In this document: positions 23,053 to 34,628 of the stretch, one piece after another
Numbering within the stretch: the first letter of the stretch is position 1
Layout: each line of letters begins with the position of its first letter
NCBI GenBank assembly: GCA_002270565.1
Contig: NQMI01000003.1
Location: forward strand, 551,331-615,330
DNA from: Stenocarpella maydis
Lineage: Eukaryota > Ascomycota > Sordariomycetes > Diaporthales > Diaporthaceae
Direction of reading: 5' to 3'
DNA length: 64,000 bases
Position numbers and translations under genes: made by a program
Notes under the pieces: model-generated
Databases searched by the model: none
Told to the model about the DNA's origin: nothing
What the model saw: only the letters and a program-made list of their open reading frames with translations

Positions 23053-25521
23053 TCAATAGTCGAACTCCTTCTCCATCGAGAGGTTGTTCATACCCGTGAT
23101 CATCTCGGCATTGAGGTCCTCGACCGCGACCTTGGGCGACGGGGTCCTGGAGGGCACCGGTGCTTTGGGCACCTCGAGCGTTTGTTGCTGCTTCTCCTCT
23201 GTGCGGGCTACCGCGTCATCGTCGTCATCGTCGTCCTCATCGTCGGCGTCCTCCTCCTCGAGCACGAGGCTCCCCACCATGCCGCCGTCGAGCTGGTCAT
23301 CATCGTAATCGCCGCTGAAGACGCTGCCCTCGCCTTCCCCGTCGCCCTCGGCATAGCCGTCATCGTACGAGCCCCGCGAGATGTACGAGTCCGCGAGGCC
23401 GTCCCCTTCGACCTCGTCCTCGTCGTCATCGGCGTACTGGCTCTCAAGATCGGCCGGCTTCTTGCGTGCGCCCTCGTCGCCCGAGTCGGACTCGGAGGCC
23501 GAGAACTCGTCCATGTCGAGCGGCTTGTCACGCCAGTAGGAGAAGTCGGTATACTCCTCCCCACCTTCCTTGACGATTGTGGATACCGGTGGGAAGTAGT
23601 GGTCCACCACATCTGTCATGGACACGTAGGACAGCTTCAGTTTGTTGAGCGATAGTAGGTCGAGGGATACCTCGGCGTTGGAGTTGATCGTGAATATCCT
23701 CGTCCTCGGTACATCCACTGTGCGATAAGAGATCTGGTCCGTGAGACGGTTGCCAAAGCCGGCGTAGAACGGGTGGCGATCTGGCCCATAGAGGTTCCGA
23801 ATGTCGCGGAGGGTGGCCATCTTGAACACTTGTGGCTTGCGCAGGTAGACTTCCCTTCTCAAGGCTGCCATTGTCCTGTCCGGGGACAATATTGTTGGGC
23901 CTCGTGGGAGCCTGTAGCCGTCCTGCACAATGCCGCCCAGATACGCGCGGGTCATATCCGCTTGTCCGACTGAGCGCGAGGTGAGGTACATGATATTGTA
24001 CCCGTTGGCTTCAATGTCCGAGTAGAGCTTCGCAACGCCGGCGTGTGTCCAATCACGCCCAATCATATTCAGCACGTGGCCCAAAGCATCGGATTTGGTG
24101 ATGGTTCCGTCAATGTCCGAGATCACCACCGGGGTATCGTGTTTCCACAAGTAAAGGGACGCCGTGCAAGTCGCTCGGTTGACGGTGAAGCTCATGGCGT
24201 TCTCGCCAGGCTTCAGGTTCAAGGCGTGCAACTGATCGCTGGTCAGGCGCAGAGTCTTAGCATAATTGATGTTTGGATCGCCCACACCGGCACGGCCGGC
24301 CTTGCTTGAGCCGGGTGACGAAGGCGGGGTTTGGTCGTCCATACCGTGGCCCACGTCCGACTCGGTCCGACGATGGCCTGGGAACACTGCCGTCGCAGAA
24401 TCGCGGCTGCTGTCATCGCTATGGTAGCCCGGGTCAGACACCGCGTCGGCGTCAAAGGCCTGGGGTCGAAGTCCGGAGGCAGAATCCATCGTCTTGCGCA
24501 TGGCTGCGTCTTTGGCCTCCTCACTACTATAAATCCAGAGATTGCCGTGCTCGTCGATTCCGAAAAGTGCACCAATGTCGTAGTTGCCTTCAAGCTCCTG
24601 GGACAGCACTTTTCTCGCCAGGATTTCGGCATGGATAGCATCCTCCTCATTGTTCTTGAAACCAGTCATATCCAGCATAAGATCGCCCGTCTCGGTGACG
24701 TGGGTGGGCAGATTCACGGCCTGCAGCTCTCTCGAGAGATTGACTGCGCGCTCAAGGGCCTCGTTCGGTGGCAATGGCGGGGGGCTCTGGGATCTGTCGG
24801 AGAAGTCGGGCAGGTCGGATGCATCGTTCACATTCGACCCCTCGCGCTTATGGCGCGCAGACTCGCGGAGTATACCATCGCTGTGTGGTCTAAGTGACGA
24901 CCAGTCTCCTGAGACGGGTCTCCCACCCGTCAGTTCGGTGGATGTTAGCATAGGGGAAAGGACTCCTGAAGTATGTTAGCTTTGTCAGCATGGGCGCACT
25001 CTAGGCACGGTAGAAGAGCGCAACTAACCCTTTTCCCGTGGCGCTGAGCTCGAGTAGATGGGCCCAGGAGGTGGTCTGGTGAAACTCGCAGATGCCAGCT
25101 TGTCAAGGTCCCTCTCGGCGTCAAGATCCAATAGCGGCGGCTCTTGCAATGCAGGCGGCATCGTGGCGGCCCTCCCGGGCGTAGAGGGCTGTAGCGGTGG
25201 ACTCGATGCAGGGGACACGAGAGGTGAGGTTTGGAGACTCTGTGGGATGGTGTCGCTAGTCTGAAACACAAAGAAGGCCTCTCCGCCCTCGCCCAGCTTC
25301 ATTGCGTAGTCCTGCTTCTTGCCATTGACCCTAAACTCGACTTTCTTCTCGTAGGGGCGCAAGAGCGAGAATTTGCCGAAGCGGACGTGAAAGGGGGAGC
25401 ACGCCAGGGTGCCGTCTTCCTGCTCCACCACTATCACGTCGATGGCACCACTGAGGGTGGCTGGGTTTAAAGAATTCCATGCTGTCGAGACAGATTCCGA
25501 CAGGTTGCGCACGTACTGCAT
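23053..25521 (-). CDS. PAH1: Phosphatidate phosphatase, lipin family (Pah1/Smp2/Ned1)
   Basis: Two exons, 25521-25029 and 24965-23053, giving 801 aa. The 63-bp intron has donor GTTAGT, GCTAAC branch and TTCAG acceptor. The N-terminal lipin domain (residues 1-110) begins MQYVRNLSESVSTAWNSLNP, with the GKFSLLRPYEKKVEF block. The C-terminal catalytic lipin/HAD domain (about 420-625) has DIDGT at D448-T452, then LYLTSR-type and GPTILSPDR blocks, as in Mg-dependent phosphatidate phosphatases. After it comes a long acidic Asp/Glu tail and a C-terminus rich in acidic and hydrophobic residues. The enzyme dephosphorylates phosphatidate to diacylglycerol at the ER/nuclear envelope, controlling triacylglycerol and membrane lipid synthesis. 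Length and order agree with yeast Pah1 (862 aa). Confidence 0.96.
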
Positions 25522-27268
25522 GGCTGTGAGAGCGGGTCGAATGGTAGAGAGGCGTCGCTGTGAGGGTCGGGGCGTGTCGTCGTGGGTGTCCCACTGCTAA
25601 TACAGCGAGGGAAGCGTCACATGCGATCTTTGGAGCTGGCCGAGCGGCGTGGAAAGTCGGCGATGAGGAGCGTGTATATGGGAAAAGGGGTTTCTCCCCA
25701 AGCTGGACCACGTCTGGCGCAACTCCTTGGATAGGCTGGTCGAATACGGGGCTGTCGGCCGTGGAGCCTCGGAAAGGGTCGAAGTGGGTGGAAACGGTGA
25801 GGAGTCTAGCGATGGGGCAAGGCTGCTTTGGGAAATGCGGCGGACTTGGAATGTGTGCTTGTGAGAATCACAAGCTTGTGACAGTGGTATCGGGCGAATT
25901 AACAGATGCGAATTCGCTGGTTAAAACCGGGGCCGACTGCCCTTTTTTTTCTTTGCGAAAGAATACAATCCGAGGCAGAGAGGAAAACAGACTGGGGAGT
26001 GCAAGGTAGCCTTCCGAGGTGCTGGTGGGCGGGACAGGGCAGCCCCACATAAGAAGAGTCAAATAAATTCGCCAGGGACAGCCGAGCAAGGGAGAGAAGG
26101 GACAGAAGAAAGAGAGGAACATCTAGTGTAGCCGAAGGAGCCTGGTAGCGTAGGTGGTGGTCTTCTTATTACTGCCGTGACATGACACAAAAAGGACGAT
26201 GGGCCAGGCTTGAAGAGGCACGATCAACACTGAGATGGTGTCCTAGGTAAGTCATTGTTGTGTCACGAGGCTCCAAATTCAGACCTCTTTCGCATGGGGA
26301 CGGGGATGATAAAGCCGTCCATCGCCCAACAAAATGCGCCCCTTGGCCAGCCTTCAGGTATGAGGCGGGGAGGTTGCCGTTACGTTTAGCCAGCCGGGGT
26401 GACATGTCCCCGTCCGCTGGGGTCGTCTGGCCGTCAGTCCGTCTGGCCGTCTGGCCAGTCGGCGCCCCGACGTCTCACCACCTGAATGGATGCCACCAAA
26501 AGGCCACCTGACTTGGCCTATGCTTCGCAACTCGGCTTGGTCTTCTGCCTGCTTGACCGCGCGCTCCGTCCTGAGGCTTGCCAATCTGCCTACCGAGGTT
26601 TGTCCCTCAATGAGGGTGGCCGAGGGAGTGACTGTCCCGGACAACCGAGACGGCCGGAAACGGAGCCGAACGCACTCCTTCCTGCGCGATGCACAATGAC
26701 ATCATGACAATGCGGAAATTCTCTGGATGCATAGTATTCTTGTCATGCCTTGACAGAGAGAATCCATGATCCTATCCTCTACACTACCAGCCCGCAGTCA
26801 GCTTTTGGGCACGAGTCGAACCGTGTGACAGTGTGACCCTGCTGCCCTGCCGTTGCCCTCTCTGCCCAGGGCAGCCCCCACCGCCTCCCCGGTCTCTTCC
26901 CATCAGCCCTTGAGCTTGTTGGGCCTTTCCATCCCAAATGCTGACGGAGGGCGCGAAACACGTCCCAACATTCTCTCCAAGTTCAACCTATCTTCCTGTG
27001 CTGCATTCTCGGCCCATTTAACTCACCATGAACTGCCCAAGTGGACTGTCCATATTATGTGTGCGTGTGTCTGTCGGTCGCCGGGAGCATCACACATGGA
27101 GACGGAGCCCAATTTGCTCCCTTGACCTGTCTCAGTGACTGCAAGCCAGGTACGACGGTCTAAACATATCCTATCCAGGTTCGCTGCCTGTATTATTTCG
27201 GCATTGTTTTGGGTTCATGTTTCGATCCCACGAGTCAGACAGGGATCCGTCTCTCACGCTTCCCCTGC
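25522..27268. other. intergenic region upstream of PAH1
   Basis: 1.75 kb with no supportable gene. Contains an 8-bp tandem repeat at 26425-26456. Promoter of PAH1 is expected at its left side. Confidence 0.5.
26425..26456 (+). repeat. GTCTGGCC 8-bp tandem repeat
   Basis: Four consecutive 8-bp units, the second degenerate (GTCAGTCC), in intergenic DNA. Confidence 0.8.
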
Positions 27269-28500
27269 TCAGGAGTCATGTGCTGGTTGAATATGCTTGT
27301 GTCGATCTTCTTGCAGCATCGAGGCCGAATACGACTTGTATACGTCTAGTGCAGAACAACCCTCAACAAGATGGCCACTGAGCGTGAACCCTTGGCAAAG
27401 GAAGCCCGTGGATTCAAGAATCGCATTCAAGTATTCATCCAACCGCCCGCTCCAAGGCCAAGACGCACTCGCCTTGCCATCTTCACCATGCGTGATAGTC
27501 GGCTCTCGGCCATCGATGATAGGACGTCTCAACTATAGTAGCATCTCCAGAACAATAGAGGCCACTTTCTCATATAGTTCGTATTCATTCCGGTGCGATC
27601 TGTAGTTCTCCTTAGCAGCTTCTGCGCCCTTAAGGAGAAAAGACTGAGTGCCGCACCATTGCCCATATACAACACCAAGGCGAAGATCCATTGGATCAGG
27701 GAGGTCAAGTTCTTCCAGGTCAGAAAACTCAGCCAGAATTACTAAGACGCCCTACGGGAAGGTTTGATTTAAGTTAGATCATAAAAATCCAGATGCACAT
27801 ATACAATCCTGAAAATGAGTCTAGACTATAGATAGTAGTACCTTTAGGGTCACGCCTCCTTTACCAGGACGCCGTTCGCCTGTATCAGGGTCTCTGACTG
27901 GCGGAGGTCTAGGTATGCGGCCATGCAGTCTGGTGGGAACCAGGCGATACATATAGATTTCACCATCGCTTCCGAGGTTTCCCTCATCATCGGCCTTGTA
28001 CCAAAGCTGACTTAATATGGTGTGAGTAATGAATAAGACTCACTAGAGACGAAAGAAGGCATTAAATTAGCGAGAGCCATTACAGAAAACCCCTTTACCT
28101 TGGCAACTCTGATGCTGCCTCCATTAGTATCTCGGCATACCTGCTGTTTTTCTCCCGCATTATAATTATTAAACCCTCGCCCTTAAGCACCTTATTATTC
28201 GGACAGGCATTAACTATGTACCTAGGTGTTTACAAAAAGGTGCTACTTCTAGCCTGCTAACTAAGGGTAACTGCAGCCCCCGTCCGCTAACTAGCCCCTT
28301 CTGAATTTGCCGCGTAAATTCTGGTAGAACCGCCTAGTGAAGCCTTTCGAGCCTGGTTATGGCTGTTAGCATAGAGGCGAATAAGTTTTAGAAGCTTATC
28401 CCCTGCTTAGCCTTCTAGATCCTGCCACTCCTCTGCCTGGAGGTCCTTGCTGGCGTGAATATGCTCTGGTGTACCTACACCTTAATATTAAGGCTGTAGA
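27269..28500 (-). pseudogene. RIP-type degraded gene of unknown family
   Basis: On the minus strand three exon-like frames join across two normal-looking introns, 28098-28011 (GTAAAG donor, TTAAG end) and 27841-27752 (GTACTA donor, CCGTAG end). Both joins keep frame. Readable blocks include PNNKVLKGEGLI, MEAASELPSQLWYKADDEG, LPDPMDLRLGVVYGQWCG and RRPIIDGREPTITHGEDG, ending at a stop at 27269. The frame is broken by a TAG at 27535-27533 and, upstream of the first intron, several TAA/TAG codons. Most could be CAA or CAG changed by a single C-to-T at CpA; the one at 27535 could be TGG or CAG. I do not recognise the family. The 5' end is unclear beyond about 28480. The better-preserved 3' part suggests a conserved protein recently inactivated or on the edge of a mutated repeat. 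Confidence 0.7.
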
Positions 28501-29300
28501 TTCGTGGTAGCATGGCGGCTGGGTAGCGCTATAGTTCTAGCAGGCGGTAGGGGGCGTTGGGCTACTCGGTATGATGAGTGTGATTAAGGCTGTTATTGCT
28601 GTTAAGGGTGTTAAAAAGGTTGGCTGGCACTTTCAGATAAAGAGGAAGATCAAGCTTGTCGTTGGTTGGTGCTGGTCTGGCGGAGGGTTGTATACTTGGT
28701 GCCGGGAGGAGAGTAGAGGAAGGATTTCACATTAGGTAGACGCTTTAATACTGACTGGTGTTTGATAATCCACGGGTTATGAGTGTCCAGGAGGAACTGG
28801 GGTATTGATAAATGCTGAGGTTATTGAGTTTCGTCCATAACTGCCGCAATGGCTTCCCCTAGAAGGACTGTGCTATTCGTCCAGAATACCTAAGTAAATA
28901 TGTAGTCTACAAATAGAAAATTACACCAGCATACTGCCACAACAACTCAGAAACTCAACCACTGAATAGCTTACAACATTCACAAGTTAAAAAGTCCATC
29001 GGTGGAGCCCTAAAACAGAGGGGTTGAGAGGGCGGTAAATGACCTATATTGTAACGGGACGACTCTATATACTACTAGGGAATTCCAACCTGTTGGTTGG
29101 AAATTCCAGTCTTTTAGTCTATTAAGCTAATGGGCTAATCATAGCACGTTATCTAGCAGTACCTACCATATGTCACATATCTGCTGAAGCACGCCGTAAT
29201 CATCATCCCCAACCCATTACCTGCTTATTAACTAAAATCTCCCAAGGTACTTTCAACTTCATTTTATTATCAATAGAGCTTAGATAATGAAATACACTTA
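28501..29300. other. AT-rich, CpA-poor degenerate DNA
   Basis: Dense in TA, TTA and CTA words, and lacking any open frame; consistent with RIP-mutated remains of a repeat or of the 5' part of the neighbouring pseudogene. It contains a near-perfect hairpin at 29079-29107. No intact transposon open frame or terminal repeat pair was found. Confidence 0.5.
29079..29107. repeat. inverted repeat (hairpin)
   Basis: Arms GGAATTCCAACC and GGTTGGAAATTCC are complementary except for one unpaired base, with a TGTT loop. It sits in the RIP-like patch and could be part of a degraded element end. Confidence 0.7.
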
Positions 29301-30459
29301 AAGGCGCGTGCAAGCTAAGCTTCCTCGTGGTCCGCGGGTGTTCTTGGTTGCGTCTGGTTGTGACGCTGCACCTCGCGTCCGAGGTATCCCAGGCCTATCG
29401 ACACGCCTCAGCGGTGGCCTAGATTGGCCAACTGCACATGACCAACAGGCGGGGGGGGGGAGCAGACCAGGCATGATTGGGGCGTGCCGGCTCTGGCACA
29501 CTACCGCAAATGACATTGCATTGTGCTACTGCACAGGGCTGGCAGGGAATGATTGGGGGCAAGCTGAGCAAGTCTCCCGTTTGCAGTGCCGATCAGCGTG
29601 TGGGCTTGAAAGACCTGTCCTATTGTCCCGGCGACATGCAAGCACCCGCGCAAACATTCACCTTCGTGTCACACACAATAGCCTGACATACCAACCACCC
29701 CATCTATACCTTTGGCTGCCCGCCGGTCCTCGGGTGAGAGGGGGAGAAAATAATCAAAAAACTGACATAGTGATGTGGGTTTGGTCTTCCGAGATGAGGC
29801 TCTCGCTTTGTTCGAGGTTATATCGAGTCGGCTTCAATTTGGCGGTTGGATGGTTCGCTCAGGGCTTAGCGTCATAGCTTGATGCGTCTAATGAGGGTGG
29901 GAAACCCGGAGGCCAGGGCTGGTACCTCGGACCGGCGAATGAGGAACCCCTGAGCCCCCAGATCGTGGGGACGAGCTTGGCTGCTTGAGGCGTAGTACAC
30001 TAAGCGTCTGTCGCCTGGCCCGCCTTGCTCTTCTCTTACCGACTTCTCCATACTGCTTGCTACTCTACCTCGCCCCAAGGAGTCACAAGCCCGTTTCCCA
30101 TCGCATGAGAGAAAATCCCTTGAGTCCTGTCGCGCGGAGACAAGTCGCTGTCGTCCACACACAGCAAACAAGCATTTCGCCCTCGCGCATGTACCAGCTT
30201 CCTTATTGGCCTCCCGTGGCTTGACTCGGCCGACCTGGTCCTTGTGTGTGTGTGTGTGTGTTGCACTATCCGCCCCGGCATTAACAGCATCTATCCACCG
30301 CATCGCATTTTTACTTTTTCCTGTTCTTCCGCTCCCCCCCCCCATCGACCGGTTCTATGTTTCCCTCCTCCTCCGCCTCCGCCTCACCACCATCCCACTC
30401 CGATCCCGATCCGCTCCACCCACCCTCCTCTCCTCGGCCGGCACTACTCCCACTCCGAT
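29301..30459. other. intergenic region upstream of the FN3 gene
   Basis: Base composition returns to normal. A 189-codon plus-strand frame at 29308-29877 runs through a G10 tract and shows no domain. Contains a (TG)9 microsatellite and a C10 tract close to the downstream gene. Confidence 0.5.
30243..30260 (+). repeat. (TG)9 microsatellite
   Basis: Nine TG dinucleotides about 200 bp upstream of the FN3 gene start. Confidence 0.9.
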
Positions 30460-33400
30460 ATGTTATGGATCTCTTGGACGTCGATCCTGCCGCTACTCAC
30501 CCTCAGTTGTCTGCTCATCGCCTGGCTCATCGAGCGTAAGAGCGCCTTCGTGCATGTCACCGTCGCCACCTGCTGCATACTCATCTACATCGCCGCCTAC
30601 ATTGACCAGAACGACGTCTCGGTCGACAATATCTACATGAAAGCCGCCTCTCATATCGACTTTGAACACCTGGACCGCCTCTGCGAGGAGAATGCCACTA
30701 TGGTGCTCTTCAGTGTCGCAGCTTTATGGTACGAGCTGACCCGGCATATGCCATTCCGCACCAGCACGCGACCATGTTTTGGACGCCTGGCGAGGCTGTC
30801 ACTGACGATGGTTCCTATAGGCTGCTTCGAAGGGCCTCCCAGACTCTGTGGAAGCCCGTTCCCGAACTCATCAATATCCTAGGCGTCGATGTCCCCGACG
30901 CCCCCGATGTCGTTCTTTCCGGCATTGGTCTCGATAAGGCGACTGTGAGCTGGGCGAGGCCGCACCCCAGCAAGCCGGTGCACAAGTTCCTCATCCAGGT
31001 CAACGGCGTAGTCGGTAAGCAGATATGCAATGGCCAGCGGGCGTGGCGTGGGAAGATCCCGGATCTGTGCCTAGGCTCTAACACGTGTGTCGCGAAATAA
31101 AAGTGGGCGAGTCTCCAGCGAATCAAGAGACGGCTATCACCGTGACCGGCCTGAAGCCGAACCATTTCTACAACGTACGGGTCATCGCTGTCGGGTCCAA
31201 CAGCTTCCAAGCTGGCAGCCAAGTCGTCCGCCTTCAGACCTTTGACCCTAGTGGTCGGCCGCGCCTGGGGAACTCACGTTTGCCCCCAAACTTTGAACCC
31301 GAGGAGCCACCGTCCACAACTCAAGGAGAGAACGCCGACGAGAATGGCGCGCCGAGGAGCCCCTTGCCTGCTATCGAATCCGCGACAATCCCAGACGGTG
31401 GCCCGACTTTGACGAGAGAGCCAAGCACAGCGGGGTCAGTACCGAGACGAAATACCGTGGGCAGGAGAGCATCCCCATCAGTCAGCAGCATAGAGCAGAA
31501 GCCGATACGCAAGGATAGTACCTCCGAAGCTGAAGTCAGAGAGCTCGGACAGAGGTTCAGTAGCATCAAGGCCGAGATCGAGGATACCATAGCGGTCATT
31601 ACGAGGGAGGAAGAGGACAGCAAGAAACTGTTGGATGAACTGGAACAGGAGAAACAGCAGAAAAAAGCGGAGCAGAAGAAGAAAGAGGAGCAGACGGAGA
31701 AGCTCAAGAAGGAAATGGGCACCACCGAAAGGGCTATGCGATCGACCGTGCAGCGGAGGACGCAACTGGAGAAGGAACTCAAGTCAAAACAAGCCGAGCG
31801 TTCTCGTTATTACGACAACATCGCGAAGATGGAGAGACAGATCCAGGAGTGGCGCAAGGAGAAAGAAAGCTTCGAAGAGCAGAAGAAGTCTGTGGAGGAG
31901 GAGGCCAAGTCGAAGATGGCGGAAGTGCGGCAGTGCAACGAAAAATTGCAGGCGGAATGCTCGCAGCTGGAAGCGGACCTAAAGTTCAAGAGAGACCAGG
32001 TCAAGATGCTAGAGGACGACCGGAAGAAGCTGCCGGGCGGTGAAGATGACGAGGAATGGAGGCAGAACAACCTCGAGAAGAGACGCGAGTGGCAGCGCAG
32101 GGAGCGCGAGTGGAACATGAAGCTCTATCAAGAGACCAAGCGGGCCAAGGAGCTCGATGATAGTCTCAATTCCATCCACGCTCAGCTTCAGCAGATTCCA
32201 CAGGCCGCCTTCGCCCTCTACAACCAGGCAAACACACCAGGCGCCGAGTTCGACACTCCATCACAGACCCAGGCGAAGCGCCGAAGCCATCACAGCACCT
32301 CTGTCTCAAACGTGGTCATGTCGCCTGCGCCTCCCTTTGCTACACTGGATTCGCTCCCACAACCGCCTGGCTATAGCAGCACTCGACCTCCGCCGGGCTT
32401 TGCTGCTGTGCCGTTTATCGACCTGTCCTCCATGGACGTGGATGACATGGATGATGATGAACTCAGAGCCTTGACGGCCGGGGCACCCCTGAGTCCCTCT
32501 GCAGCGGCTCTGCTGCCCAGCAATATTTTCACAGATGATGAGCATTCCGGGGATGAGGCGCCTAGCAGCCCCGTCTGTCGCCGAGATCCTGCAAGTCCGT
32601 TTGCGCCTTTACTGACGGCATCCCCTGAGCGTGATCCTCAGTCGCCTCAATCAGCTCATTCGGGCAGTATCTTCTCGAGCGCTCACGGGTCGCAGCAGAA
32701 TCTGCCGGTTCCGCCGTTCCCAAACGACGACAGCGAAGGACGATCGATCAACTCGGGGCATTTTGCGTCTCCCGCCCCAGCACCCGGGCAACCTGCTACT
32801 CAACGACTGGCTTCTCTGTTTTCGTTTCAACGAGGCAAACCCGCGCGGACAATGGATGACGCGCCTCAATTGGGCAGCTTAAAGCACGGGCAGAGCCAAT
32901 CCTTTCCCCGTCAGACAGATGACCTGGACGGGGTACCAAGCAGGCGGCGGATCAGCCTCTCAAATTGGAACGTTTTCAATCGCAACTCAGTCGGTCCGGA
33001 TACCATGGACACTTACGCTCCCCCACCAGGGACAAGAGGGTTTTCAGCTAGAAACCTGTTGCCTTTTGGTTCCCGGGCGATGACTGGTGTCTTCGAGCGC
33101 GACCAAGGCAGTCCGCGACCCGCCTCAATCTCCTCGTCTGAGATGCCTCGGCCGTCGACCGAGAGTGGATCTCACCTCTGGCCGCCGCCAGCCGAGCAGC
33201 AAGGCTTCCCTCGATCAAGGCTCGTATGGTCGCCCGAGAACAACACGTGGTCCAGGAACCCTTCTCGGCGGCCCTCGATTGGCGGGTCTCCTTCAGCCCT
33301 CAAGACGACACTCGCATCCGCGGACGATGAGATCCTTGGCGAGCATGAGCTATTGAACCCGCAGGTCTCCCCATCACAGGTAGGGGTGATCGGAAGCCGG

Positions 33401-34087
33401 CCTACGAAAAAATCTCTGAAGACTCTCAATCCCACTGTCCCGTCGTTCTCCCCCAACTTCATGGGGAGTATCTTTAGCAGCAAAGACAAGATGAAGAGTA
33501 AGGACAAGACGAAGGAGGCCAACGGAGCACTTGATGATCTACCTGCCTCGTCGGGAAACGATTCTGTCGCCGAACGCTCCGACTCCCGGCTATCAATGTC
33601 CATCCGCAGCCGTACATCTCTCAGCGAGTCTCATGACTCGCTGTCTCTCGACCAATCCTTCTCCAACACACCCTCGGAGCCACCGATGAGCCTCAAAGAG
33701 CTTTCAGCCAGCGCTGGGCCGGACAACGTGGTGCGCAAGCTGTTCCGTAAAGGATCAGCCATCTCATCGCGGCTCGGCGGTTCGAGGAAGGCTACCGGAC
33801 CAGGTTCAGCTGCAGGCTCAGACAGAGAGCACCGCCGTAGCTTTGGTGGCAGTGATATCGCCGATAACAGCTGGGCGGGCAAGGACGGCGCCTGTGACGA
33901 CCTCGGCAAGAGCTTTGATTCACTCAACTCCAGCCCGTCTATTGGCACCAACAAGTCCAAAAGCGGCAGGTGGTTCTCCATGGGTAAGAAAAAGGAGAAA
34001 ACGAGCCTGGACATCGAGAGGGAGAGGAGTGCTGATGCTGAGACGCCTACTGCTGAGGAGCAGCCGGCTATGCAGCTTTCAGCTTGA
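30460..34087 (+). CDS. membrane protein with fibronectin type III domain and long coiled coil (1148 aa)
   Basis: Three exons, 30460-30728, 30821-31014 and 31104-34087. Introns are 92 bp (GTACGA...CTATAG) and 89 bp (GTAAGC, CTAAC branch, AAAAG). An alternative CTAG acceptor in intron 2 would lead into a stop. Residues about 3-50 hold two hydrophobic helices (WTSILPLLTLSCLLIAWLI; FVHVTVATCCILIYIAAYI). A fibronectin type III domain follows (about 115-205) with PDAPDVVLSGIGLDKATVSW and the closing GLKPNHFYNVRVIAVG motif. Residues about 295-515 form a long charged coiled coil (KKLLDELEQEKQQKKAEQ). The remaining 600 residues are Ser/Pro-rich and probably phosphorylated. An N-terminal anchor with a cytosolic FN3 plus coiled coil suggests a tether or scaffold, but the function is not known to me. 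The ATG at 30460 opens the first hydrophobic helix. Confidence 0.85.
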
Positions 34088-34628
34088 GCTGTGGATGGAC
34101 TGGCGAGTAACGCAGGTCTGACCTTGTATGGAAACAAAGTCGAATCAAGCTGTTGTCGCATTTCCAGCCATATCCAGCGTACAAGACATACCTTCATTGT
34201 TGTCAGCGTCACTAGTATAGCAAATCAAAATGGAGATACTGCTAGCATTGTGAGGTTTCGGAGAATGCGCGCAATGATGAGATCGGTGAGCCGCCCACCA
34301 CGGAATCATACTAGATTTGCCACATGTGGTCTCAAGGTAAGCTGTTTTGAATACGCTGTAAATGGGGAGGTGTAACTCCTGTAGGGGAGCTCCCAGACGC
34401 GGCCCAATGTGGCAGAAGCGGTGAGGGCCTAGGAGGTGCCGAGCTTAAGCTCCAGGGCGGCAGATTAGATTTCGGACGTCCAGATCAGTCGATCTAAGCT
34501 CAACATCAGACATCAAGCCCACCACATTATTACTACCCGCTCAGACGACCTGCTCTTTCTAGTCTGCTATCCCGAAGCCATATCCAAGCACCGCAAACCA
34601 CCCAGCCGCATCGCAACCTTGCCTGTCA
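34088..34628. other. intergenic region
   Basis: Between two plus-strand genes; terminator of the FN3 gene and promoter of CMC1. No gene seen. Confidence 0.5.

Noticed and set aside
26811..26822. Reverse-strand GGTTCGACTC word, possible tRNA B-box
   Set aside because: No cloverleaf can be drawn around it.
29050..29110. LTR start (TGTAAC) of a retrotransposon
   Set aside because: No second LTR, primer-binding site or target-site duplication was found; kept only as a remark under the AT-rich patch.
29308..29877. 189-codon plus-strand frame
   Set aside because: Runs through a G10 tract, has no ATG start in the right place and no domain-like composition.
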